Source: Azophilus sp965199705 (GTDB lineage Bacteria > Pseudomonadota > Gammaproteobacteria > Pseudomonadales > Azotimanducaceae). Taken from it: a stretch of 64,000 nucleotides of DNA. The stretch lies in NCBI GenBank assembly GCA_965199705.1, contig OZ241359.1, positions 1,426,001 through 1,490,000 of the forward strand, given 5' to 3'. Position numbers and translations under genes: made by a program. Numbering within the stretch: the first letter of the stretch is position 1; each line of letters starts with the position of its first letter. Shown here piece by piece: positions 54,098 to 62,544 of this stretch. The notes below the pieces were generated by a model that did no database searches, had not been told where the DNA came from, and worked only from the letters and a program-made list of their open reading frames with translations.

Positions 54098-55770
54098 CTT
54101 AATCCCCTGATAAGGCCGTGATCCTGGCTGATCAGCGTCATTTTGAGGCTGAGGACGGGGGGAGCGTCATGCGCGGGCCAAGCGCAGGCGCATCTGGACG
54201 GCGGGGCGTTGCAAAAGGATGTCGGATCCCGCTTGCGGGACGGTCGGTTTCGGGATGTGCGCAAGCGCGTCCCCGCCGCAGGGCGGCGTTGGGCGGCTTC
54301 GGCAGGTCAGGCCGGCGTTGCGGGCGGCGGGGCGCGGGCCTCCAGGGTGGTCATGGCCTCGTAAAGCCAGTCCAGCCGGAAGCTGGTCTTGGCGAAGCGC
54401 AGGCCGATCCGGCGCGCCGTGCGGATCATGTGCGCTGCGGCGCACATCACGTGGCGGATGACCTGTCGGATGCCGTGGCGCCGCGCCCCCTTCGGCAGCG
54501 CCGTGAACTGCACCGCCCGAAGCAGGGCCTGGGCGATGTGGCCCAAGGCGTAGAAGGCTTGGTTGGCCCGGTAGGATCGGCATGGGGGGTGGTGCAGGCC
54601 CAGGTCGATGAGCGGCCCCTTGAAGGCGTTCTCCTGGCCCTGCTTGGCCCGGTGGCGGCGCACCAGCTCGTCCAGGGGCAGGTCGTTGCGCGAGACCAGG
54701 ATCACCGTGTGCTGCGGTATCAGCAGAAGCTGGCCGCCCAGGCTGCGGCGGCGGATCACCACATAGTGGCGCTGCGCGTCCCAACCGCTGGGGCAGTGGC
54801 TAGCGAAGATCGCCTCCTCCTCCATGCCGATGTCCGTCCACGCCGAGTCGGGCAGCCCCTCAAGCTGCTCCAGCACCGGCCCGCGCCACCGGTCGTTGGT
54901 CACGCTGATCGAGAAGTCCCAGCCCCGCTCCGCGCACAGGCGTACCAGTCCGCCCTTGTAGTAGGCGTTGTCCGCGCGAAGCCACACCGGCGTCCCCGCC
55001 GGCAGCATCCCCGCCGTCCAGTCCAGCAGGGTGCGCCAGTTCAGCGTCACCCGGCCGCCGCCCGGCTGCAATTGTCCCGCCGACCAAAGGCCGCCCAGGA
55101 ACGTGGCGTGCAGCCAATAAGCCCCGGTTGCCGTTGTAGTCCTGCCTCGCCCGTTGGAAGAGCTGCCCGTCCACCTCAATGCCGGTGGCGTCGATGAACA
55201 GCGCAACGTAGCCCTTCGTCCCGACCTCGTGCTCAATGACGGACGGCGCCACCCGGCCCGCGAACTCGACGGCCGCCCGCCACAGGCCCTTCACGTCACC
55301 TGGCTTCAGCCGCCCGAGCCACTCCCCGGCGCGCCGCGCCTCGGGGACGCGGCGAAGGCCAAGCAGCGTGCTGGCCACCTTGTCGGCGCGCAGCGCGTCC
55401 AGGTCGGACAGCGACCCGTGGCCCCGGGCCAGCGACGCGATGATCGCCCACAGCGTCTCCGCGTCCGACGCGCCCCGGTTCCTGACCTTCACCGAGACCG
55501 CCTCCCCAAGCAGTTCGAACAGCCCGAGCCGCCGGGCGGTCCGCGCCAGGATCGACGCGCCGCCGAAGGCCGTCAGGTCCAGATCCGTGAACTCGAACTC
55601 CACCTTCGGCGGGCGGATCCGCCGATTCCCCGCTGCCTTCCGCTGCCGGCGCCTGCGCTTCCCCAAGGTTCACCCTCCAAGTGAGTTTCCGGGAACCCCA
55701 TTTTCGCACGCAAAACCCCGTCGGGTGGACTCCTGCGGCAAACCCCACGGATCCTTATCAGGGGATTAAG
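54098..55770 (-). mobile_element. IS1380-type insertion sequence, inactivated
   Basis: Inverted repeats CTTAATCCCCTGATAAGG at 54098 and its complement ending at 55770. TCATTCATT occurs on both outer sides (54089-54097 and 55772-55780, one extra base on the right), suggesting a target duplication. The transposase gene inside has a frameshift. Confidence 0.85.
54307..55666 (-). pseudogene. IS1380-family transposase, frameshifted
   Basis: The N-terminal half starts at TTG 55666 (GGAGGG upstream) and reads to about 55120: FTDLDLTAFGGASILARTAR and VALFIDATGIEVDGQLFQ (first Asp). At about 55116-55121 one extra T (GGCTTATTGG where GGCTATTGG is expected) shifts the frame. The C-terminal half continues in the other phase with YWLHATFLGGLW, LRADNAYYKGG (second Asp) and AKQGQENAFKGPLIDLGLHH (Glu). 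No slippery heptamer is apparent, so this is a mutation or a sequencing error rather than programmed frameshifting. Confidence 0.8.
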
Positions 55771-55787
55771 GTCATTCATTCGGTAAC

Positions 55788-56297
55788 TCAGCATTTATCT
55801 GAATAACGTGTACCCGGTGCATAGTAACGCTGGTGCCAGACACCTGTTTCGGATTCGCCCTCGACCGGCATTCGCCAACTCTTGACGACACTGTCACTCA
55901 GGACAACGCGATAGAGACCCCGCTGCTGATCATCCGTATTGTCGACATAGGCATTGGCGGCTTTCTCGGTTACATAACGTTTAGCGATCTGCCTGTAGAG
56001 ATCTCGCCAGGCATCGTCTTCACCGAGATCGTGGATAAGTTCCGCTCTGCCTTCGATAATGATCTTTCGGTAGGGGGGATTCTGATCGTCGATGCAAAGG
56101 GCTGCTCTGGCATCACGTCTGAGGCAGGCGAACCATTCTGACTGCGCCCTGGGGGTGATATAGATTGTCCCCTCTTGGTGGATAAACCAGATCGGTGTGA
56201 CCAGCGGGCTGCCATCTGGCCGCACGCAGGCGATTCGCATCAGGATACCGGGAGTATCCAGAAATTCCTTCTGCTCGGGAGCGGTGAGTTTTGGCAT
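55788..56297 (-). CDS. Pyridoxamine 5'-phosphate oxidase-like FMN/F420-binding protein
   Basis: Split-barrel flavin-binding protein, 169 aa. LTAPEQKEFLDTPGILMRIACVRPDGSPLVTPIWFIH and the strand pair IYITPRAQSEWFACLRRDARAALCIDD-like region are typical of PNPOx/general-stress FMN proteins; the KIIIEGRAELI strand follows. Substrate unknown: FMN, F420 or heme-type reductions are all possible. ATG at 56297 with AAGGAAG upstream. The IS1380 copy lies immediately downstream. Lower GC than the genes before 47 kb. Confidence 0.8.
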   Translation of the reverse strand: MPKLTAPEQKEFLDTPGILMRIACVRPDGSPLVTPIWFIHQEGTIYITPRAQSEWFACLRRDARAALCIDDQNPPYRKIIIEGRAELIHDLGEDDAWRDLYRQIAKRYVTEKAANAYVDNTDDQQRGLYRVVLSDSVVKSWRMPVEGESETGVWHQRYYAPGTRYSDKC

Positions 56298-56502
56298 GGT
56301 GTTCTTCCTTAGTTCTTGAGTTCGTGGTTGTGATAGCGGTCATAAAATTCCGCGTATTGGTTGTATGTGAAAACTCTGGCTTCATGATCAATCCTGCTCT
56401 TCCCAAAAATGTCGAGACTCGCGTCACCATCCCCACAGCGACCATGGGTGGATGAATCTGACCGTGGGTGTGGTTTGCCTGCCGTCCCCAGGGTTAAGGC
56501 AA

Positions 56503-57438
56503 TCACTTGCGCCTGGGAATTTCCTCGGGCGCGTCGAAGTACGCATAGTGAACCAGGTGCTTCGCGCTAGAGACGAGCAGCTGTACGTGTACCGATCGTA
56601 CTCCCGGTATCGACAAGACCTTGTTGTCGCAGAGATCGCCGAGTTCCTGCGTGTTTGAAGCGTTGAGGAACGCCAACATGTTGGCTTCGCCCGTGACTTC
56701 TCCTAGAAACGAGATCGACTCCAATTGCTGTAGTTCCTTGAGCACCTCGTCCGTGTAGCGCGAAAGTGTTGTGATGCGAGCGAAGGCCGTCGTTTCCGGG
56801 CGCAGGGCGGCAGGGTTGCACACCACCTGGAACTGCATTTCGCCCTGCTGCAGCATCTTATTAAGGCGCTGGCGCACGGTGGTTTCAGAAATGCCGAGCT
56901 GCCGGGCGACTTCGCGATTGCTCTGCCGACCGTCCTGGGATAAAGGCACGAAGATAGAGTCCTCTGCCTCCTCTACGTTGTGAGTCGTGTTGAAGTTCCC
57001 GAGTGCTGACACGTACTTGTGAACGTGAATGCAGGCACAGACCTCGACGGTGTCTACCCCGCTGGTGTCACCGATGCTATTAGCGAGTTCGTGGGCGCTT
57101 TGCAGCGACGTTGCCCGTATGGCGACGAAGATATCGGGATTGCCCAATATCTGCGCTACGCTCCAGACGTCCCGGTACGCGGCGATGTCGGCGCTGACTT
57201 TCTGCACGGTACGCCGGGACGTGTTGATGAACAGGAAACAGAACACGTTGTAGTCGTCCGAGAACACGTGTTTCTGCGCGATGACTCTCATCACTCCGCG
57301 ATCTGCCATGTTGCGGATACGCTGGGCCACGGTGCTCTCGGCGATGTCGAGCTGGTTGGCGATTTCCCTGTTCGTGATCCGCGGGTTTGGCCGCAGGGCT
57401 GCGATGATGTTGTTGTCTGTTTCGTCTGGGTAGTACAT
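56503..57438 (-). CDS. Lrp/AsnC-type regulator with two tandem HTH-RAM units
   Basis: A 311-aa DNA-binding regulator made of two Lrp-like halves. Half one (1-145): HTH ITNREIANQLDIAESTVAQRIRNM then a RAM-type sensor domain. Half two (about 160-311): HTH QSNREVARQLGISETTVRQRLNKM plus a second sensor domain. Lrp proteins sense amino acids or other small ligands and normally act as multimers; a built-in dimer is unusual. It has a conventional ATG start at 57438. An IS4-type element starts 48 bp upstream and may separate it from its promoter. A neighbour is the PNPOx-like gene, on the same strand. Confidence 0.85.
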   Translation of the reverse strand: MYYPDETDNNIIAALRPNPRITNREIANQLDIAESTVAQRIRNMADRGVMRVIAQKHVFSDDYNVFCFLFINTSRRTVQKVSADIAAYRDVWSVAQILGNPDIFVAIRATSLQSAHELANSIGDTSGVDTVEVCACIHVHKYVSALGNFNTTHNVEEAEDSIFVPLSQDGRQSNREVARQLGISETTVRQRLNKMLQQGEMQFQVVCNPAALRPETTAFARITTLSRYTDEVLKELQQLESISFLGEVTGEANMLAFLNASNTQELGDLCDNKVLSIPGVRSVHVQLLVSSAKHLVHYAYFDAPEEIPRRK

Positions 57439-57582
57439 GGCCTTGAGCTTTGCTTTGCCTTGGTATTTCGCCGGGCATCCGCGCCAGCAATTCTCATTTT
57501 GGTTGATGTTGAGTTCTGTGGTTGCTCTGCGGTGGTGTTTTGCGGTGGTGTTTTTTGGCGGGAGGTTGGAGGGCTTGTCGGT

Positions 57583-58872
57583 TCAGGGCGGCTGAGCGGC
57601 GGTTCCGCCGGTGGCGAGCAGTCTGACGAGGGCGTTCCAGTCGGCGAAGACGCGGTACTCGGTGACGGTTCGCAGGTGCTCGAACAGGCGGCGTCGAGCG
57701 CCGAGGCGCTGCCGGGCTTGCTGCCAGAGGGATTCGACGAGGTCGCAGGCGGTGTGTAGGGCGAAGGCGATCAGATTGAGCGTGGCCAGCATGCAGGCGA
57801 GGGTGCGCTTGCCGTGGCCGAAGTTGTGTTCGAGGTGATAGCCGTGCCGCTTGAGGACGTTGAAGGACTCGTTCTCGATTTTCCATCGGGCGCGGGCGCA
57901 GTTGGCAAGCGTGGCGACGTTGTCGCGGTTGACGGGCAGGCTGGTGACGAAGCTGCCGCGGTAGGTGACGGTTCCGTCGGGCTTGGCGATGACGGTCTCG
58001 AACCAGTTGACGCGCAGGGCGTCGGCGCCGTCGCGGATTGGCAGGTCGGTCATCCAGCGGTGGCGCTGGATGCGGCGGCGCGTCCCGGCGCCGGTGGCGG
58101 TGCGGCGGGCGGGGATCTGGACGCTGTCGAGGTACTCGTAGAGGGTTTTGTGGCTGGGCGGTTTGGCGGTGAGCAGGAAGTCGCCGCCGGCGTCGAGCAT
58201 GGCCTTGCAGACGGTCTGGCAGGCGTACAGGTCGTCGCCGAGGTAGACGGGGCGCAGCGTGGCGGTGCGGGCGCCGTGGCGGTGCAGCCAGCGTTTGACG
58301 GCCTGGCGCTCGCAGTCCTGCTTGTCGGCGCCGTCCTGGGGCTGGATGAACTCCGGGGGCAGCGGCAGCGCGCGGGACTGGCCCGGGGCGACGCGGGTGG
58401 CGGCGAGCATCTGGTGGAAGCGCTCCGTGCCGCCGTCGTTGCGCTTGCGGGTCGAGCAGTTCGGGCAGTGGATTTTGCGCGAGCGGAAGAACTCCGTGCC
58501 GTCCAGGGCGATCAGCGTCCGTGCGTCGAGGCAGCGCATGGGGGCCAAGGCGCCGTGCGTGTCCAGATCCCCGGCGATGGCGTGGAACTCATCGTCCATG
58601 TGCGCCGGCGGCGCGCCGTCGAGCAGTTGCCGGATGTGGTTGTCGCAGGGGATGCGCGCAAGGCCGAACAGCGTGTGCGCGTTGGAGCGGCGGCCCTGCG
58701 TGGCAAGCGCCCGCTGGTGAGCAAGGAACGACGGCGACTGCATGAGGCACACCGACAGCGCCGCCATGCCCACGTCCGCCATGGCGTAGCGCCGATTGCG
58801 ACCGTGGCGCGGATCCGGCAGCCTGGCGAAGCACGCCCGCAGACGCTCAAGATGACGCTCAAGATGCCTCAC
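57583..58872 (-). CDS. IS4/ISNCY-superfamily DDE transposase
   Basis: Transposase of 429 aa read from GTG 58872, which overlaps the methyltransferase stop (GTGA). The N-terminal part (CFARLPDPRHGRNRRYAMAD, GLARIPCDNHIRQLLDG) is the helix-rich domain of this group. DDE residues are in LIALDGTEFFRS, YLGDDLYACQTVC and RARWKIENESFNVLKRHG (R-x3-E core of the IS4 signature). Zinc-binding-like CPNCSTRKR follows the first Asp. It appears intact. The long in-frame extension upstream to 59355 is only a shadow of the methyltransferase. Confidence 0.88.
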   Translation of the reverse strand: MRHLERHLERLRACFARLPDPRHGRNRRYAMADVGMAALSVCLMQSPSFLAHQRALATQGRRSNAHTLFGLARIPCDNHIRQLLDGAPPAHMDDEFHAIAGDLDTHGALAPMRCLDARTLIALDGTEFFRSRKIHCPNCSTRKRNDGGTERFHQMLAATRVAPGQSRALPLPPEFIQPQDGADKQDCERQAVKRWLHRHGARTATLRPVYLGDDLYACQTVCKAMLDAGGDFLLTAKPPSHKTLYEYLDSVQIPARRTATGAGTRRRIQRHRWMTDLPIRDGADALRVNWFETVIAKPDGTVTYRGSFVTSLPVNRDNVATLANCARARWKIENESFNVLKRHGYHLEHNFGHGKRTLACMLATLNLIAFALHTACDLVESLWQQARQRLGARRRLFEHLRTVTEYRVFADWNALVRLLATGGTAAQPP

Positions 58873-59540
58873 GGCGCCTGCGTCTGCACCGCCATGATCG
58901 ACGCCAGCACCGCCAGGCGCTCCGCCGGAGGCATCGCCCGGTAGCGCCGCGCCCAACTCGCCGCCTTGCGCTTGACCGTCTGGCGGTGCGTGAAGTCGCG
59001 CCCAGACAGCGACGCCCAATGCACCCGATCCGGCTCGAAGTTGAACCACACCTGCTCGCTGACCACCCCGGCGTGGTTCATCACCTGCAGCGACAGGCTG
59101 CGCCAGCCGCGAAGCCCCTCGTCGTACAATGCCGACGGGTACCCCGACACCATCACCGCGCACGGCAGCGGCCGCAGCAGCGCCAGCAGCGCGTCGTGGT
59201 CCGCCTCCCCGTAGTCGTGCCGGTAGCGCCGCGACGACCTGCGCGCGCTCAAAAGGTACGGCGGGTCGCTGTACACCCACTCCGAACCGTCGAACGGAAA
59301 CGCCGACAACCATCTGTGGCAGTCCCCGTGAACCAACTCCACCGGATGGCCGCACTCGAACGAGGCCAGCGCCCGTGCGTCCAGGTCGATGCCGATGCTG
59401 CGCAGCGCCGCCGGCTTGCGCCTCATCACCGCCCCACCGCCCAAATGAGTCTCAATGTAAACCGAGTGCGGCAGCATCAACCACACCAGCGCCTGCCACA
59501 ACCCCGACGCCGCCTTCGAGCCAAACCACTGGTTGCCCAT
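58869..59540 (-). CDS. D12-class DNA adenine methyltransferase (IS4-borne passenger)
   Basis: N6-adenine methyltransferase-like protein (223 aa from ATG 59540, MGNQWFGSKA; an in-frame TTG lies at 59561). Motifs: WFGSKA, YIETHLGGGAVMRRKP and catalytic YSDPPYLL (DPPY at 92-95, the same positions as in the IS66-borne relative). The two proteins match almost throughout, e.g. WFNFEPDRVHWASL and RRYRAMPPAERLAVLA. Its TGA overlaps the transposase GTG, a sign of coupled expression. It lies inside the terminal repeats, so it is part of the element. No endonuclease partner. Confidence 0.87.
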   Translation of the reverse strand: MGNQWFGSKAASGLWQALVWLMLPHSVYIETHLGGGAVMRRKPAALRSIGIDLDARALASFECGHPVELVHGDCHRWLSAFPFDGSEWVYSDPPYLLSARRSSRRYRHDYGEADHDALLALLRPLPCAVMVSGYPSALYDEGLRGWRSLSLQVMNHAGVVSEQVWFNFEPDRVHWASLSGRDFTHRQTVKRKAASWARRYRAMPPAERLAVLASIMAVQTQAP

Positions 59541-59671
59541 GGCCACCACCGTAGCCGCCAAGCACTATGCTGTCAAGACTCCCCAAAGCCCAGACTCCCC
59601 AAACCCCAACAGACTCCCCAAACACCCATCAACCCGAGTGAGTCCAAAATGAGAATTGCTGCATCCGCGCC

Positions 59672-60020
59672 GCGACGCTTGCGATTCTACCCCGTCTTCG
59701 TTCGCGGCCTCCAGATTCTTCAAGCCAACTCCCTGATACTTTCGATTACCCCGAAGAAATCGTATTTGTAACTATATTTTCGATGTTATTGCACGAATAT
59801 TGTAGATTATTACGATTTATGTAGTAATATGCAAACTTATGGCGCATCATTTGAAGCCTGCGACATTGCTAAGAGGGGCGCACAAGCGCGACATAGCAAT
59901 CGCAACGGCAGTGATCGATGGCATGAGGGGCGCAGGGAGGAGCGCGCGCGGCGTCGTGAACGACGGGGATAGCGTCGTGCGAAAGCACGCATGACAACTT
60001 AATCAGTTTCGGGGGAACAA
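59672..60020 (+). promoter_or_regulatory. AT-rich leader region with hairpins before TonB receptor
   Basis: 349 bp without a gene. Two structures are visible: ATTGCTA (59865) with TAGCAAT (59894) enclosing a GCGC-ACAA-GCGC hairpin, and CGTGC-GAAA-GCACG (59976-59989) with a stable GNRA tetraloop. The stretch 59760-59840 is strongly AT-rich and a likely promoter region, but no convincing -35/-10 pair was identified. The hairpins lie in the probable leader of the gene at 60021 and may be regulatory. Confidence 0.4.
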
Positions 60021-62327
60021 ATGAATAAAGTTACGCGTTACAGCATACTTCTACTTTTCGTGAGCATCGCTTCGGCCAGTTATGCTCAACCCATTATTGA
60101 AGAGATCGTAGTCACGGCTGAAAAGCGTGAATCGTCAGTTCAAGATACACCGATAGCGATTACAGCCTTTTCCGAAGACCAGATTGTCAGAGATCGTCTG
60201 TTTGATCTCCCGTCGATTTCACTGAAAACACCTAATCTGGTGTTTGCTGAAGTTGCAGGATTCTCACGAATCACGCTACGAGGCGTAGGGACCGATGTCC
60301 CGAACCTGGCTGAAGCCGCGGTCGCCACCCATATCGATAATGTCTACCAAGGTCAGACCTTTACCCAGCTTACCCCCTTGTTTGATTTGGAGCGTATAGA
60401 GGTTCTGCGAGGACCGCAGGGCACACTCTATGGGCGCAACGCAACCGGCGGCAGCATCAATCTGATCACCAAGTTGCCGAATCAGACACCTGAATTCAAT
60501 GCCGCTATTACCCTTGAAGACTTCCAGAGAACAAAGTACGAAGTGGGCGGAAACCTGCCGTTAAGTGACACGACGGCAGTGCGAGCCAGTCTGACGTACG
60601 ATGATCAGAGTGAAGGGTATCGAGACAACATCGTTACAGGCCAAGACTCGGACGAAGCGGAGAACCTCTCCGCAAGAGCCTCGTTTCTCTGGGATGCGTC
60701 GAACAGCGTGCAAGTCGTACTGCGCGGCGATTTTCTCGAGGCAGAAAGAACCGGTCCAGAATTCGAGAATATCAGTTTTCCACCCAACGACCTTGGCGTC
60801 ACTCCAAATAACCCCGATGGGCTCTTGAACATTCCAAACCCAGCTTTCGGCGGGCTGACTTTAGGTCAGGTTTTTGGTCTGGATGTCGCCGATCGAGTAA
60901 CGGAAGTACCCAGTGACCCAGACGATCTAACCGTCACCACCAACGATCCGCTGTTACGGGAGAAGGAGCTCTGGGGCACCAGTGCAACGGTTACCTGGGA
61001 TATCAACGAGTCTGTGTCCTTGAAGAGCATCACTGCATATCGCGATGCGGAATTTGGCACTTTACAGGATTCGGACGCATCACCAACCACATCCATCGAT
61101 ATTTTCAGTCACACAACATCCGAACAATTCACACAGGAATTTAACCTATCTGGCTTAACGGATAATCTGCAGTGGATTGTTGGCTATTTCTACTTACAAG
61201 AAGACGCAAATTTTGTCGCTGATGTTGAATTTACGGATCAGCAGACATTATTTGAGGCGCTATTTGGTCTCGGTAGCATAGGCATGCCCTTACCGCCCGG
61301 GAGCCTAGCTGCACCAATGCTGAATGGCACGATTTCGGCGGCGCCCTTTGTTCAATTCAGGACTGATCAAGAGACCACCTCCAATGCTGTGTTTGCCCAG
61401 GGCACGTATGACCTGAATGAGCAATGGTCGCTTACCGCCGGAATGCGGTGGACAGAGGACGAAAGAGACGTTGATAGAACCCTCAGCAGTAACGTTGCTG
61501 CCCCCTGCTTTAATAATAGGGAAGAAGAGAGCTGGACGGAAACAACAGGAACAGTGGGTGTCGATTACAAACCCAGCAATGATTCCTTGTATTACGGAAG
61601 AATCTCCACAGGTTTCAAATCTGGGGGATTCAATGTCACAGAATGCACCGGTTCATTTAACCCAGAAACGATCACGGCCTTTGAGATCGGTGCAAAAAAC
61701 GAGTTTTTTGACAATCGTCTGCAAGTCAACGCAGCAGTGTTTTTCTATGAGCTTGAGGATATTCAGATCACTCGATTCATCGGAACTACCGGAGTGGTTG
61801 AAAATGCTGCGAGCGCTGATCTCTTCGGCGTCGAGTTCGAGTACATTGCTCTGCTGGGTAATAATTTTCGGATCGACGGCTCTGTCAGCTACCTGAATTC
61901 CGAGTATGGCAATACGTTGTTTGGCAACGCACTCCTCACTACCGTTCCGCCCGTTAATGTTGGGGGGAATGATGCGGTTCGTTCGCCCGAGTGGTCCGCC
62001 ACCCTTGGTCTCGAGTACAGTTGGGATTTGGCAGGTGGTGATCTCAACCTTCGCGGTGACGTGAATTGGAAAGACAACTACTTCTTCGACGTACACAATG
62101 CAACGCTGCCAGGTCAGGAAGCCTTGGAGCAGGATGCTTATGCCATCGTCAACCTTCGCCTGGGCTGGACTTCTGAGGACGCAGCGTGGCAAGTGCAAGC
62201 CTTCGTCGAAAACCTTACAGACGAAATCTATTCTGAAGGAGCGCAGGCAGCAGGAAGCAGTGGTTCAGTATTAGCGTCGTTTTCGCGGCCCCGCACCTTT
62301 GGAGTCCGCCTCGCATACAGCCACTGA
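60021..62327 (+). CDS. TonB-dependent outer-membrane receptor
   Basis: Receptor of 768 aa with a classical signal peptide (MNKVTRYSILLLFVSIASASYA), a TonB-box-like IEEIVVTAEKR, a plug with LRGVGTDVPN and IEVLRGPQGTLYGRNATGG, and a barrel ending in TFGVRLAYSH. The plug type is that of receptors often annotated for siderophores or, in degraders, for hydrophobic organic substrates. GGGGGAAC precedes the ATG. AT-richer than the paralogue at 5.4 kb. The next genes encode a dehydrogenase and a P450, so the cargo may be their substrate. Confidence 0.9.
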   Translation: MNKVTRYSILLLFVSIASASYAQPIIEEIVVTAEKRESSVQDTPIAITAFSEDQIVRDRLFDLPSISLKTPNLVFAEVAGFSRITLRGVGTDVPNLAEAAVATHIDNVYQGQTFTQLTPLFDLERIEVLRGPQGTLYGRNATGGSINLITKLPNQTPEFNAAITLEDFQRTKYEVGGNLPLSDTTAVRASLTYDDQSEGYRDNIVTGQDSDEAENLSARASFLWDASNSVQVVLRGDFLEAERTGPEFENISFPPNDLGVTPNNPDGLLNIPNPAFGGLTLGQVFGLDVADRVTEVPSDPDDLTVTTNDPLLREKELWGTSATVTWDINESVSLKSITAYRDAEFGTLQDSDASPTTSIDIFSHTTSEQFTQEFNLSGLTDNLQWIVGYFYLQEDANFVADVEFTDQQTLFEALFGLGSIGMPLPPGSLAAPMLNGTISAAPFVQFRTDQETTSNAVFAQGTYDLNEQWSLTAGMRWTEDERDVDRTLSSNVAAPCFNNREEESWTETTGTVGVDYKPSNDSLYYGRISTGFKSGGFNVTECTGSFNPETITAFEIGAKNEFFDNRLQVNAAVFFYELEDIQITRFIGTTGVVENAASADLFGVEFEYIALLGNNFRIDGSVSYLNSEYGNTLFGNALLTTVPPVNVGGNDAVRSPEWSATLGLEYSWDLAGGDLNLRGDVNWKDNYFFDVHNATLPGQEALEQDAYAIVNLRLGWTSEDAAWQVQAFVENLTDEIYSEGAQAAGSSGSVLASFSRPRTFGVRLAYSH

Positions 62328-62544
62328 CATGGCCTTTTCCGTCAGCAGGCACGAAGCAGTTACCCGTTGGACCCCGGGTAGATGAGGGGGATGAACCGAT
62401 TTGTTCGCACAACACGTTCACTCCCCCCCGCATCACCTTACCGACCCTGTGTTCAGCGCTCCGAGGTGCTCAGCCGTAATCGTTCTGACTGGCCACGTAG
62501 GCCATGAAATTAAAAGAGCTCAAATCTAATAGACGAGGAGTCTC

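Larger units (their letters stand above)
57486..59660 (-). mobile_element. IS4-type insertion sequence with methyltransferase passenger
   Basis: Inverted repeats AGCAATTCTCATTTTGG at 57486-57502 and the exact complement at 59644-59660, with an 11-bp target duplication GCATCCGCGCC on both outer sides (57475-57485 and 59661-59671), the size usual for IS4. It contains a DDE transposase and, upstream of it, an adenine methyltransferase, both on the minus strand. A 13-bp direct repeat TGCGGTGGTGTTT occurs twice at 57528-57553 near the left end. Confidence 0.92.

Noticed and set aside
56309..56506. 65-codon minus-strand frame between the oxidase-like and Lrp genes
   Set aside because: No recognisable domain, no ribosome-binding site and it fills most of the gap by chance; left out as a gene.
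58873..59355. N-terminal extension of the IS4-type transposase frame
   Set aside because: This part overlaps the methyltransferase in a different phase and has no transposase similarity; the GTG at 58872 overlapping the methyltransferase stop is the better start.
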